Shown piece by piece: positions 1 to 6,148 of a stretch of DNA of 8,426 bases (positions are counted from its first letter, which is position 1; each line of letters opens with the position of its first letter). Made by a program: the position numbers and the translations under genes. A model generated the notes under the pieces. That model ran no database searches. It saw only the letters and a program-made list of their open reading frames with translations, and was not told the origin of the DNA. The DNA lies in NCBI GenBank assembly GCA_902778205.1, contig CACYWX010000126.1:1-8426 (forward strand), read 5' to 3'. The DNA is from an uncultured Ruminococcus sp. Lineage in GTDB: Bacteria; Bacillota; Clostridia; Oscillospirales; CAG-272.

Positions 1-1611
1 CTGGGCGAGAAGGCCGCCTATATCAAGAAGGTCATGTCCATGGAGGAGGACCGCTTCAACGCCACCATCGACGCGGGCCTGGACAAGCTGAACGAGCTGG
101 TTGCCGACGCCAGGGCCGCGGGCAGATCCCTGCTCTCCGGCGACGACACCTTCCGCCTCTACGACACCTACGGCTTCCCGGTGGATCTGACCCGGGAGAT
201 CGCGGAGGAGGCGGGCCTCGAGCTGGACGACGACCGCTTCGCCGAGCTGATGAAGGAACAGCGGGAGAGAGCGAGAGCCGCCCGCGCCAACATCTCCGGA
301 TGGGCCGGAACCGACAAGACCGCCCTGGCGACCCTGCCCGCCACCGAATTCACAGGCTACACCGACAACACCGCGGAGGCGAAGGTTCTGGCCATCCTCA
401 CCGAGGAGGGACCGGAGGACGAGGTCTCCGAGGGCGAATGCATGATTGTTCTCGACCGGACGCCCTTCTACGGGGAGAGCGGCGGTCAGGTGGGCGACCG
501 AGGCACCATCTCCGGCGACAAGCTCCTTCTGACGGTGGAGGACACCAAGAAGACCGACGGAATCTTCCTGCATCACGCCACGGTGCAGAGCGGCGTTCTG
601 AAGGTGGGCGACACCGTGACTGCCTCCATCAACGCGGACAACCGGAACGACATCCGGCGCAATCACACGGCGGCCCACCTGATGCAGGCGGCGCTGAGAA
701 AGATCCTCGGCACCCACGTGGAGCAGGCCGGTCAGCTGGTGAACGCCGAGCGGATGCGCTTCGACTTCACCCACTTCGCCGCCCTCACCGGGGACGAGCT
801 GAAGCAGGTGGAGGAGCTGGTGAACGCGCAGATCCTCGCCGCCCTGCCCGTCGTCACCGTGGAGACCGACATGGAGACCGCGAAGAAGGAAGGCGCCATG
901 GCCCTCTTCGGAGAGAAATACGGCAAGGTGGTTCGCATGGTGAAGATGGGCGACTTCTCCGTGGAGCTCTGCGGCGGTGCGCACTGCGCCAACACGGCGA
1001 ACGTCGGTCTCTTCCGGATCGTCTCCGAGTCCTCCGTGGCGGCCGGTGTACGCCGGATCGAAGCGGTGACCGGGCGCGGCGTCATCGCCCTGCTGAACGA
1101 GAAGGACGCTGTCATTGCCGAGACCGCGAAGGCGCTGAAGGCCGGATCTCCCGCCGACATGCCGGTCCGCGCCTCCGCCCTGAACGGCGAGATCAGCCGT
1201 CAGAAGAAGGAGATCGAAGCCCTGAACCAGAAGATCGCGGCCTCCCGCGCGGACAGCCTCCTGACCGGAGCGGTGCAGGTGGGAAGCGTGCGGCTGGTGG
1301 CGGCGGATCTCGGCTCCGCCGGCATGGATTCCGCCAGAGCCCTGTGCGACAGCTTCAAGGACAAGTACGCCGACATGGTGGTGGTCCTGGCGGTCACGAC
1401 GGGCGATAAGCTGAACTTCGTGGGCGCGGCCGGTCCCGACGCCGTGAAGGCCGGAGCGCACGCGGGCAAGCTCCTCGGCGCCGTTGCGGCGGTCACGGGC
1501 GGCAAGGGCGGCGGACGTCCCGACAGCGCGACCTCCGGAGGCAAGGACGCATCCAAGGTTGCCGAAGCCCTGGCTCAGGCGAAGGACATCCTGGCCGGGA
1601 TGCTGAAATAA
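1..1611 (+). CDS. alaS: Alanyl-tRNA synthetase, C-terminal two thirds (5' truncated by window edge)
   Basis: The enzyme charges tRNA-Ala with alanine in the cytoplasm and hydrolyses mischarged Ser/Gly-tRNA-Ala. The reading frame is open from base 1, so the true start lies outside the window; 536 residues remain of a family usually about 870-880. What is visible, numbered from base 1: the end of the aminoacylation/tRNA-recognition region with LYDTYGFPVDLT (about residues 53-64); the editing domain with FYGESGGQVGD (about 156-166); the zinc-site HTAAH (His222, His226) and CGGAH (Cys324, His328); and the glycine-rich C-Ala end with GGKGGGRPDSA before the stop. All four zinc ligands of the editing site are present. 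The usual CGGTH is CGGAH here, a small departure. The gene stands alone on the plus strand, converges with the sigma-factor gene, and is followed after 12 nt by a hairpin terminator. The identification is secure. Confidence 0.97.
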   Translation: MGEKAAYIKKVMSMEEDRFNATIDAGLDKLNELVADARAAGRSLLSGDDTFRLYDTYGFPVDLTREIAEEAGLELDDDRFAELMKEQRERARAARANISGWAGTDKTALATLPATEFTGYTDNTAEAKVLAILTEEGPEDEVSEGECMIVLDRTPFYGESGGQVGDRGTISGDKLLLTVEDTKKTDGIFLHHATVQSGVLKVGDTVTASINADNRNDIRRNHTAAHLMQAALRKILGTHVEQAGQLVNAERMRFDFTHFAALTGDELKQVEELVNAQILAALPVVTVETDMETAKKEGAMALFGEKYGKVVRMVKMGDFSVELCGGAHCANTANVGLFRIVSESSVAAGVRRIEAVTGRGVIALLNEKDAVIAETAKALKAGSPADMPVRASALNGEISRQKKEIEALNQKIAASRADSLLTGAVQVGSVRLVAADLGSAGMDSARALCDSFKDKYADMVVVLAVTTGDKLNFVGAAGPDAVKAGAHAGKLLGAVAAVTGGKGGGRPDSATSGGKDASKVAEALAQAKDILAGMLK

Positions 1612-1623
1612 GCTGAAGATCAA

Positions 1624-1661
1624 AGAAAAGGGATTGGCCTCTGAGGGTCAGTCTCTTTTCT
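1624..1661 (+). terminator. Hairpin terminator of alaS
   Basis: The left arm at 1624-1639 (AGAAAAGGGATTGGCC) pairs over all 16 positions with the right arm at 1646-1661 (GGTCAGTCTCTTTTCT), including three G-U pairs, around a 6-nt loop. The stem begins 12 nt after the alaS stop. The U-rich run is mostly inside the 3' arm rather than beyond it, so the structure resembles an intrinsic terminator without a long free U tail. Confidence 0.7.
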
Positions 1662-1701
1662 CATTCGCACCGGCTGCCCGTCATGTCCGGCACGGGATCC
1701 G

Positions 1702-1735
1702 AAAAAACAGGCCCATCGGTTTCCCGGTGAGCCTG
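1702..1735 (-). terminator. Rho-independent terminator of the sigma-factor gene
   Basis: Read on the minus strand, CAGGCTCACCGG (1735-1724) pairs with CCGATGGGCCTG (1719-1708) around a GAAA tetraloop. There is one C-A mismatch and one G-U pair in 12 positions, followed by six U residues (1707-1702). It lies 21 nt past the stop codon of the minus-strand gene ending at 1757. Together with the alaS hairpin it insulates the two convergent genes. Confidence 0.85.
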
Positions 1736-1756
1736 CCGCGGTGTTCTGTCCCCGCA

Positions 1757-3394
1757 TCATCTCTCCCCGCCCGTCACAAACAGGCTGAGCCATGTGCGGT
1801 TGTTATCGTCCGGTTCGGACAGTCTGCCCTCGTGGTACGCGTCATAAAGACACATGGGAACCAGTGAATTCAGTCCATTCGATAGCAGATTGCCCATCTG
1901 CCACTGCAAGTCTGACGGGATCCCTGCCTCATGTCTTTTACGGATCCCATTCCATGCTTCCGAGATCAAAGGCTCCAGCGTCGGATAGAATTCTTTGAAT
2001 ATTCCGGCAAGCTCTGTGTCAGCGGCAAAATCGATGAAGTAGAAGTTCAGCGCAAAATCGCTCCTCTCCCCCTGCCTCAGCCACAGTTTATTCTCCACCG
2101 CGAGGGAGAACAGATACTTATCTTCTTCGGTCAGGCAGTCAAGACGCTTCCGCCCCTCCAGCAGATCCGTACTGAGGGCAAAGACTTCGGTCGGAATTGA
2201 AAAAAACGGTGTGCTGCTCGTTCCGCTCCAACTGTGAAAGAATCCCTCCGCAAAAAAGCCGCCGCCTTTATGAACCGGACCGTCATAAGCCATCCAGTCC
2301 TCTTCCGGTTCGTCTCGTTCTCCTTTGGAATTGTCGAAGCCCAGCGCGATCCAGCGCCCTCCGTTCGGTCTGTACGGCATTTTTGAAAAATCCACCCTAA
2401 TGTTATGAGCCCGCTTGAATCGTTCGACACACGACTGTACCGCCGCGTGAATATACACCCACAGCAGTCTTTCCCATGCCCACCCCGGGCGGTTGAAGCG
2501 CGGCGTGGAGAGAATGCCCTGTTTTCCATCAAGCCATGTGATCACTCTTTCATAGAACGCAGGAAACAAGGTTTGTCTTGTCTGTCTGCACTCCTCATAC
2601 GCGTCATGATCGGACAGGATCACAAAGTCTGTCCTGAACCTTCCCTTCGGATCTTTTTTCATCAGTTCGTTCTGCGTCAGATAATCCACCTCGTCTTCGA
2701 TATAGGGAGCGGAGACGCCAAGCTCCGCGCAGAGTTCCTCTATCGAAAGAGATTTGCGGTACGCCGCCAGCAGAACGTTCTGGGCGATCCGTCTCTCCGA
2801 GCACCTCATGGGTTCTCCATCCGCCCCCGGATTGCCCTGACAGCTCATCGTAAGCCGCCCGGGGCGGTAGCTTTTTTCTCCGTATTCTCTCATGATATTC
2901 AGTCCTTTCCTGAGTTCTTCGCGCGCCTGATGGAGCCACCACTTCACCGTGCCCTGACTGCGTCCGAGTTTTTTGGAAATCTCATCCACGGACAAGCCGT
3001 CGAAGTAATAGAGAACCGTCGCTTCCCGCCACATCTGCGTGAGATGGGCCAGCTCGCGCCGCAGAAGAGCAATCTGTTCCTCAAGAATAATCTTTTCTTC
3101 GACATCGTCCTCCGCCGAGAGCCAGAATTCCGCCGCGTCGATCGAAACCGTTCCGCTTCTGCGCTTCTTCTTCCGGAGCCAGTTGTAGTACTGACGGTTT
3201 GACACCTTCCACACGAAAGCGGGCAAATTTACGATCTCGGTGCCTTTGTACACGGAACGCAGGACCTCCACGCATATATCCTGCGCCAGATCCTCCGCCT
3301 CGTCGTCCGAGCCCAGTTTTAGGCGGCAGAATCCATGGATCTTCGGCAAGAGTTCATTTGCGAGTAAGCCGGGAACGTCCTTCTTCTCCATCAT
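1757..3394 (-). CDS. ECF-like sigma-70 family factor with winged-helix domain and long C-terminal extension
   Basis: This is a predicted cytoplasmic RNA-polymerase sigma factor of 545 residues, about three times the length of a simple ECF factor. Domains in order: sigma region 2 at about 10-78, with AEDLAQDICVEVL and the promoter-melting segment AFVWKVSNRQYYNWLRKKKRR shortened here to its core FVWKVSNRQYYNWL; a linker; sigma region 4 at about 104-163, with the helix-turn-helix LSVDEISKKLGRSQGTVKWW; a basic/glycine linker RPGRLTMSCQGNPG (178-190); a probable winged helix at about 200-260, with AQNVLLAAYRKSLSIEELC leading into LGVSAPYIEDEVDYL; then about 280 residues rich in Trp, Phe and Tyr that I do not recognise. 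There are no membrane segments and no anti-sigma gene nearby. Two adjacent ATG codons occur. AAAGGAG (3404-3398) is 3 nt from the first and 6 nt from the second, so the start may be 3391. Sampled lines are near 52% GC against about 65% in alaS and fabF. Sigma assignment is firm; target and signal are unknown. Confidence 0.85.
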   Translation of the reverse strand: MMEKKDVPGLLANELLPKIHGFCRLKLGSDDEAEDLAQDICVEVLRSVYKGTEIVNLPAFVWKVSNRQYYNWLRKKKRRSGTVSIDAAEFWLSAEDDVEEKIILEEQIALLRRELAHLTQMWREATVLYYFDGLSVDEISKKLGRSQGTVKWWLHQAREELRKGLNIMREYGEKSYRPGRLTMSCQGNPGADGEPMRCSERRIAQNVLLAAYRKSLSIEELCAELGVSAPYIEDEVDYLTQNELMKKDPKGRFRTDFVILSDHDAYEECRQTRQTLFPAFYERVITWLDGKQGILSTPRFNRPGWAWERLLWVYIHAAVQSCVERFKRAHNIRVDFSKMPYRPNGGRWIALGFDNSKGERDEPEEDWMAYDGPVHKGGGFFAEGFFHSWSGTSSTPFFSIPTEVFALSTDLLEGRKRLDCLTEEDKYLFSLAVENKLWLRQGERSDFALNFYFIDFAADTELAGIFKEFYPTLEPLISEAWNGIRKRHEAGIPSDLQWQMGNLLSNGLNSLVPMCLYDAYHEGRLSEPDDNNRTWLSLFVTGGER

Positions 3395-3397
3395 GCG

Positions 3398-3404
3398 CTC
3401 CTTT
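3398..3404 (-). promoter_or_regulatory. Ribosome binding site of the sigma-factor gene
   Basis: AAAGGAG on the minus strand sits in an A-rich leader. It is 3 nt from the ATG at 3394 and 6 nt from the next ATG at 3391, so spacing favours the second ATG and a protein one residue shorter. Confidence 0.7.
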
Positions 3405-3425
3405 CTTTTTTCTTTTTTTGTTTTT

Positions 3426-3439
3426 CACAACCGGTCGTG
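3426..3439. promoter_or_regulatory. 14-bp near-perfect palindrome in the sigma-gene leader, possible operator
   Basis: CACAACCGGTCGTG is an inverted repeat centred on ACCGGT with a single mismatched pair. It lies about 31 nt upstream of the first ATG of the sigma gene, just downstream of a weak candidate -10 element. The position would suit an operator. The binding protein is unknown; the winged-helix domain of the sigma protein itself is a speculative candidate. Confidence 0.35.
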
Positions 3440-3447
3440 ACATACTT

Positions 3448-3478
3448 ATAGTAACCGCCCTGGGAGAAGGGTTGGCAA
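3448..3478 (-). promoter_or_regulatory. Weak candidate promoter for the sigma-factor gene
   Basis: On the minus strand TTGCCA (3478-3473) is followed after 19 nt by TACTAT (3453-3448), with overlapping TATAAG (3450-3445). Both hexamers are poor matches and the spacer is long. I see no GGAAC...CGTC pair here, so autoregulation through an ECF promoter is not evident. A separate promoter is expected because a strong terminator separates this gene from the one upstream. Confidence 0.3.
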
Positions 3479-3520
3479 AAAAACGAAATCCCGCAGAAGT
3501 TTTTCTCCCGCGGGATTTCG
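3477..3520 (-). terminator. Rho-independent terminator of the exported SLH-type protein gene
   Basis: A perfect 11-bp stem, CGAAATCCCGC (3520-3510 on the minus strand) with GCGGGATTTCG (3494-3484), closes a 15-nt loop and is followed by seven U residues (3483-3477). It lies 37 nt after the stop of the minus-strand gene ending at 3558 and separates that gene from the sigma-factor gene downstream. Confidence 0.9.
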
Positions 3521-3557
3521 ATCATTTTTCAGCTTCGGTTCAGGCCGGAAACACTCA

Positions 3558-5213
3558 TCAGCCCTTGTACTCCAGACGGGCGACGAGGCGGCAGATGGCG
3601 GCCAGGTCGTAGCGGTGGAGGTTGCGGTTGGCGTCGAAGGTCTTGGCGGTGGCCAGGTTCAGGGAGATGGCGTTCTCACGGACGGTGGCCTTCCGGTTCA
3701 GCTTGGTGAAGGTGACCTTGTTCAGATCCTCCAGCACCTCGAGATAGTTCTTGATGATGGTGCAGGCCTGCTGGACGTCGCAGTCGGCGGAGAGCTCGGT
3801 CTTCTTGGAGATGATGCCGTAGTTCACAGCCCACGCGCGGCGGTCCGCGTCGGAATTCAGCTTTCCGGCGGTGTCGCAGAGCTCGGCCAGGGCGTTCACC
3901 AGATCGCCCACGGTGATGCCGGTGCGGCCGCAGAAGTAGGACTTGCCGTTCACCTTGGTGTAGGCGCCCATGACGCCGCCCTCGGTCACGTACTCAACCG
4001 CGGACAGGTACTTGGTCTCCACGTCGGCGTAGGGGTTGTTCCAGGCGAAGGTCACTTCAACGGTGTGGTCGGCGTTGAGCTTCGTGAAGGTGTAGAAATT
4101 GATCGCGCCCTGGGACCGGCCGTCGATCTTCACATCATACACAGAGTAGTTGCGGGAGGTGGGAAGGAAGTTGTACACCAGGGTGTCCGCGTTCTTGGCG
4201 GTGACCGTCGCGTAGCCGTTGATGTGGGTGCCGTTCTTGGCCACGTCCACAGTGCCGCTGCCGTTCACCAGCGTCCGGATGGTGTAGTTCTGCAGGGAGG
4301 TCGTTCTCACAAAGGTGGGAACCACTTCGGTGTCGCCCTCCACGACGAAGGTCACTCTGTTGTTGGTCACGACGACTTCCTTGCCGTTGATCTTCACGGA
4401 AGCCAGGGTATAGCCGGAGAAGGGAGTGAAGGTGACGGTTCTGGTTTCGCCGTAACGGGCGGTGGCGTAGCTGTTCATGGAGCTGGAGCCGCCGGCCACG
4501 GTCACCACCGTGACATAGTAGCCGCGGGTGTGGTATCCGCCGGGGCAGTAGATGTCGTTCTCCACCACGATGTTGTTGATGTGGCCGTTTTCACACTCAT
4601 AGCGGGCGCACACGGTCCCGTCCTTCACGATGAAGTCCTTGAACTTCGCGATCTTGCCGCAGCCCTTGGTCAGGCACTTCATGGTGTTGTTCAGACCGTA
4701 CTCGTTGGCGTCGGGCTTGGCCTCGACGTAGACCAGTCTCTGGCAGCGGGAGCAGTAGTAGATCTCGTAGTACTTCCCGTCCTTGACGCCGTCCTCCAGA
4801 TAAGAGAGCCGGTCGGACTTGCCGCAGGTGGGGCAGACCGTGGCGGTGTGGACGCTGCCGGAGGATCCGGAGGAGGAGCCGGGCGCGGAAATGACGCCGC
4901 TTTCACCGCAGGTGGGGCAGACCCAGTAAACCTTGCCGCCTTCGATGCGGAAGAAGGCCACGCCTCTGCAGTCATCCTCGGGGCAGTAGTCGATCCAGCT
5001 GGTGTACAGACCGCTGTCGCCGTATCCGTATCCATAGCCGTAGCCGTAGCCGAGGGCCTGGCGCACGTCGTTCGCGTCCAGAGCGAAGGCGCTGCCGTCC
5101 GTTACGTAGAAGCCGGGCAGATCACCGGGGGCAAATACAGTCGCGGCGAACGCGGCGGTGGAAAGGCCGGCGACGGTCAGGACCGCCAGCACGAGAGCAA
5201 ACAGTTTTTTCAT
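3558..5213 (-). CDS. Exported protein: zinc-ribbon-like modules, InlB-B-like repeats and degenerate SLH repeats
   Basis: A predicted secreted, probably cell-surface protein of 551 residues; the function is unknown. The start at 5213 is preferred over an in-frame start at 5264 because AGAAAGGA lies 7 nt upstream and a clear Sec signal peptide begins there: MKKLFALVLAVLTVAGLSTA, with likely cleavage after AFA at residue 23. Then come a Gly-Tyr repeat (55-65); three Cys4 modules (Cys77/82/99/102; Cys127/130/154/157; Cys180/185/202/207), two of them carrying CPTCG; and a Ser/Gly linker (about 112-120) between the first two. Two beta-rich repeats (about 230-303 and 308-391) resemble the divergent InlB B-repeat, for example TVTFTPFSGYTLASVKING. 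The C-terminus has three degenerate SLH-like repeats (about 394-446, 454-495, 509-548), the first opening YADVETKYLSAVEYVTEGG. SLH domains commonly bind secondary cell-wall polymer, so wall attachment is inferred. An ECF-type promoter lies upstream, and the sigma-factor gene follows after a terminator. Confidence 0.85.
   Translation of the reverse strand: MKKLFALVLAVLTVAGLSTAAFAATVFAPGDLPGFYVTDGSAFALDANDVRQALGYGYGYGYGYGDSGLYTSWIDYCPEDDCRGVAFFRIEGGKVYWVCPTCGESGVISAPGSSSGSSGSVHTATVCPTCGKSDRLSYLEDGVKDGKYYEIYYCSRCQRLVYVEAKPDANEYGLNNTMKCLTKGCGKIAKFKDFIVKDGTVCARYECENGHINNIVVENDIYCPGGYHTRGYYVTVVTVAGGSSSMNSYATARYGETRTVTFTPFSGYTLASVKINGKEVVVTNNRVTFVVEGDTEVVPTFVRTTSLQNYTIRTLVNGSGTVDVAKNGTHINGYATVTAKNADTLVYNFLPTSRNYSVYDVKIDGRSQGAINFYTFTKLNADHTVEVTFAWNNPYADVETKYLSAVEYVTEGGVMGAYTKVNGKSYFCGRTGITVGDLVNALAELCDTAGKLNSDADRRAWAVNYGIISKKTELSADCDVQQACTIIKNYLEVLEDLNKVTFTKLNRKATVRENAISLNLATAKTFDANRNLHRYDLAAICRLVARLEYKG
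5020..5052. repeat. Short tandem hexanucleotide repeat encoding Gly-Tyr
   Basis: About five and a half copies of a 6-bp unit (variants CCGTAT, CCATAG and CCGTAG on the plus strand) encode GYGYGYGYGYG at residues 55-65 of the exported protein, just before its first zinc-ribbon-like module. Copy-number changes would stay in frame because the unit is six bases. Confidence 0.85.
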
Positions 5214-5220
5214 GATAAGG

Positions 5221-5228
5221 TCCTTTCT
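5221..5228 (-). promoter_or_regulatory. Ribosome binding site that sets the start of the exported protein
   Basis: AGAAAGGA on the minus strand lies 7 nt before the ATG at 5213. It supports the signal-peptide start over the upstream in-frame ATG at 5264, which would add 17 residues in front of the signal peptide. Confidence 0.8.
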
Positions 5229-5268
5229 GAGTTTCAGATGCGGAAGCACTCGTTCCGCGTACACAGCT

Positions 5269-5296
5269 TAGACGCCTGACGGGATAAAAAAGTTCC
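5269..5296 (-). promoter_or_regulatory. ECF-type sigma promoter candidate for the exported protein gene
   Basis: On the minus strand GGAAC (5296-5292), followed by a run of T, is separated by 17 nt from CGTC (5274-5271), which continues as TAA. The known pattern for many ECF factors is a GGAAC- or GAAAC-type -35, a T-rich stretch and a CGTC- or TCTAA-type -10 at about this spacing. The predicted transcript start near 5262 would give a leader of about 50 nt. No convincing TTGACA/TATAAT pair is seen in this gap. The adjacent ECF-like sigma gene is the natural candidate to use it, by inference. Confidence 0.6.
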
Positions 5297-5316
5297 CTGT
5301 TTTTTCAGATTTTTGC

Positions 5317-5347
5317 AAAAAATTCCGCGGGACCTGCATCCCGCGGA
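5317..5347 (-). terminator. Rho-independent terminator at the end of the fab/acc operon
   Basis: On the minus strand TCCGCGGGA (5347-5339) pairs perfectly with TCCCGCGGA (5332-5324) around a 6-nt loop. It is followed by one A and six U residues (5322-5317). The stem starts 3 nt after the accA stop codon, so accA is the last gene of the operon. Confidence 0.88.
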
Positions 5348-5350
5348 GAT

Positions 5351-6136
5351 TCATCCGTTCCAGAGGTCTCCGATCCGGCGGTACCGCTGATAGCGGCTGG
5401 CCAGCAGAACGGAGATCCGGATCTTGTCCATGTCCTTCAGGGAGGAGATCAGCAGCTTTTTCAGCTCCTTCGCCACCTGGTCCGGACTCTTTCCGCCCTC
5501 GTCCAGCACGGCGTCCGCGATTCCCAGACGGAGCAGGTCCGCCGAGGTCAGCTTCAGAAGCTCCGCCGCCTCCTTCGCCCGTCCCGCGTCCTTCCACAGG
5601 ATCGTGGCGCAGCCCTCGGGGGACACCACGGAATATACCGCGTCCTCCAGCATGAACATCCGGTCGGAAACGCTCAGTGCCAGCGCGCCGCCGGAGCCGC
5701 CCTCGCCGGTGACTACCGTCAGGATCGGGATCTCCAGTGCCGCCATTTCCCAGAGGTTCCGGGCGATGGCCTCTCCCTGTCCGCGCTCCTCGGCCGTGAT
5801 GCCGCAGTAGGCGCCGGGAGAGCCCACGAAGCAGATGACGGGACGGCCGAACTTCTCCGCCTGCTTCATGAGGCGGAGGGCCTTCCGGTATCCCTCGGGG
5901 GACGGACAGCCGAAGTTCCGCTTCATGCGCTCCTCCAGCGTGTCCCCGCGGTTCATGGTGATGACCGTCACGGGCCTCTTGTCCAGATAGCCCACGCCTC
6001 CCACGATGGCGCCGTCGTCCCCGAAGGAGCGGTCCCCGTGGAGCTCGATGAAATCGTCGATGATCCGGCTGATGTAAAACGTTCCCTGTGCCCGGTCGGC
6101 CGCCCGCGCGGAAAGAACCTTCTCGTATGCGTTCAT
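5351..6136 (-). CDS. accA: Acetyl-CoA carboxylase, carboxyltransferase subunit alpha
   Basis: With AccD it forms the cytoplasmic carboxyltransferase that moves the carboxyl group from biotin-carrier protein to acetyl-CoA, giving malonyl-CoA for fatty-acid synthesis. The 261-residue length fits the short Firmicutes form. Visible hallmarks: LHGDRSFGDDGAIVGG (32-47), NFGCPSPEGYRKALRL (74-89), PGAYCGITAEERGQGEAIA (107-125), TGEGGSGGALAL (143-154) and SPEGCATILWK. The segment usually read as DTPGAY is GSPGAY here (residues 105-110). The start has AAGGAGG 7 nt upstream, overlapping the accD stop; the two genes are 12 nt apart and surely co-transcribed. It is the last gene before the operon terminator. 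Confidence 0.96.
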   Translation of the reverse strand: MNAYEKVLSARAADRAQGTFYISRIIDDFIELHGDRSFGDDGAIVGGVGYLDKRPVTVITMNRGDTLEERMKRNFGCPSPEGYRKALRLMKQAEKFGRPVICFVGSPGAYCGITAEERGQGEAIARNLWEMAALEIPILTVVTGEGGSGGALALSVSDRMFMLEDAVYSVVSPEGCATILWKDAGRAKEAAELLKLTSADLLRLGIADAVLDEGGKSPDQVAKELKKLLISSLKDMDKIRISVLLASRYQRYRRIGDLWNG

Positions 6137-6148
6137 GGTCCTTCCTCC

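Noticed and set aside
300..1409. A 369-codon plus-strand frame overlapping alaS
   Set aside because: Its product is an Arg/Gly-rich shadow of alaS in another frame, with no motif and no ribosome site.
1612..1756. A small gene or RNA between alaS and the sigma-factor gene
   Set aside because: The gap is occupied by two opposing terminators; the only open frame across it has no ribosome site or recognisable product.
2405..3202. A 265-codon plus-strand frame opposite the sigma-factor gene
   Set aside because: It shows no domain or ribosome site and lies wholly antisense to a well-supported sigma factor.
5240..5258. A 6-bp hairpin (GCGGAA / TTCCGC) in the leader of the exported protein gene, containing a second GGAAC on the minus strand
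   Set aside because: The stem is short and unsupported by other signals, and no CGTC-type -10 lies at the right distance from this GGAAC, so neither a riboswitch nor a second promoter can be argued.
5214..5264. Upstream in-frame start adding 17 residues to the exported protein
   Set aside because: It would place a charged segment before a clean signal peptide, has no good ribosome site, and begins about where the predicted transcript starts.
3615..5279. A 554-codon open frame on the plus strand, antisense to the exported protein gene
   Set aside because: Its product is a Val/Gly/His-rich low-complexity string with no recognisable domain, while the minus-strand frame has a signal peptide, ribosome site, promoter, terminator and domain repeats. 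The long antisense frame follows from the GC-rich codon use of the real gene.
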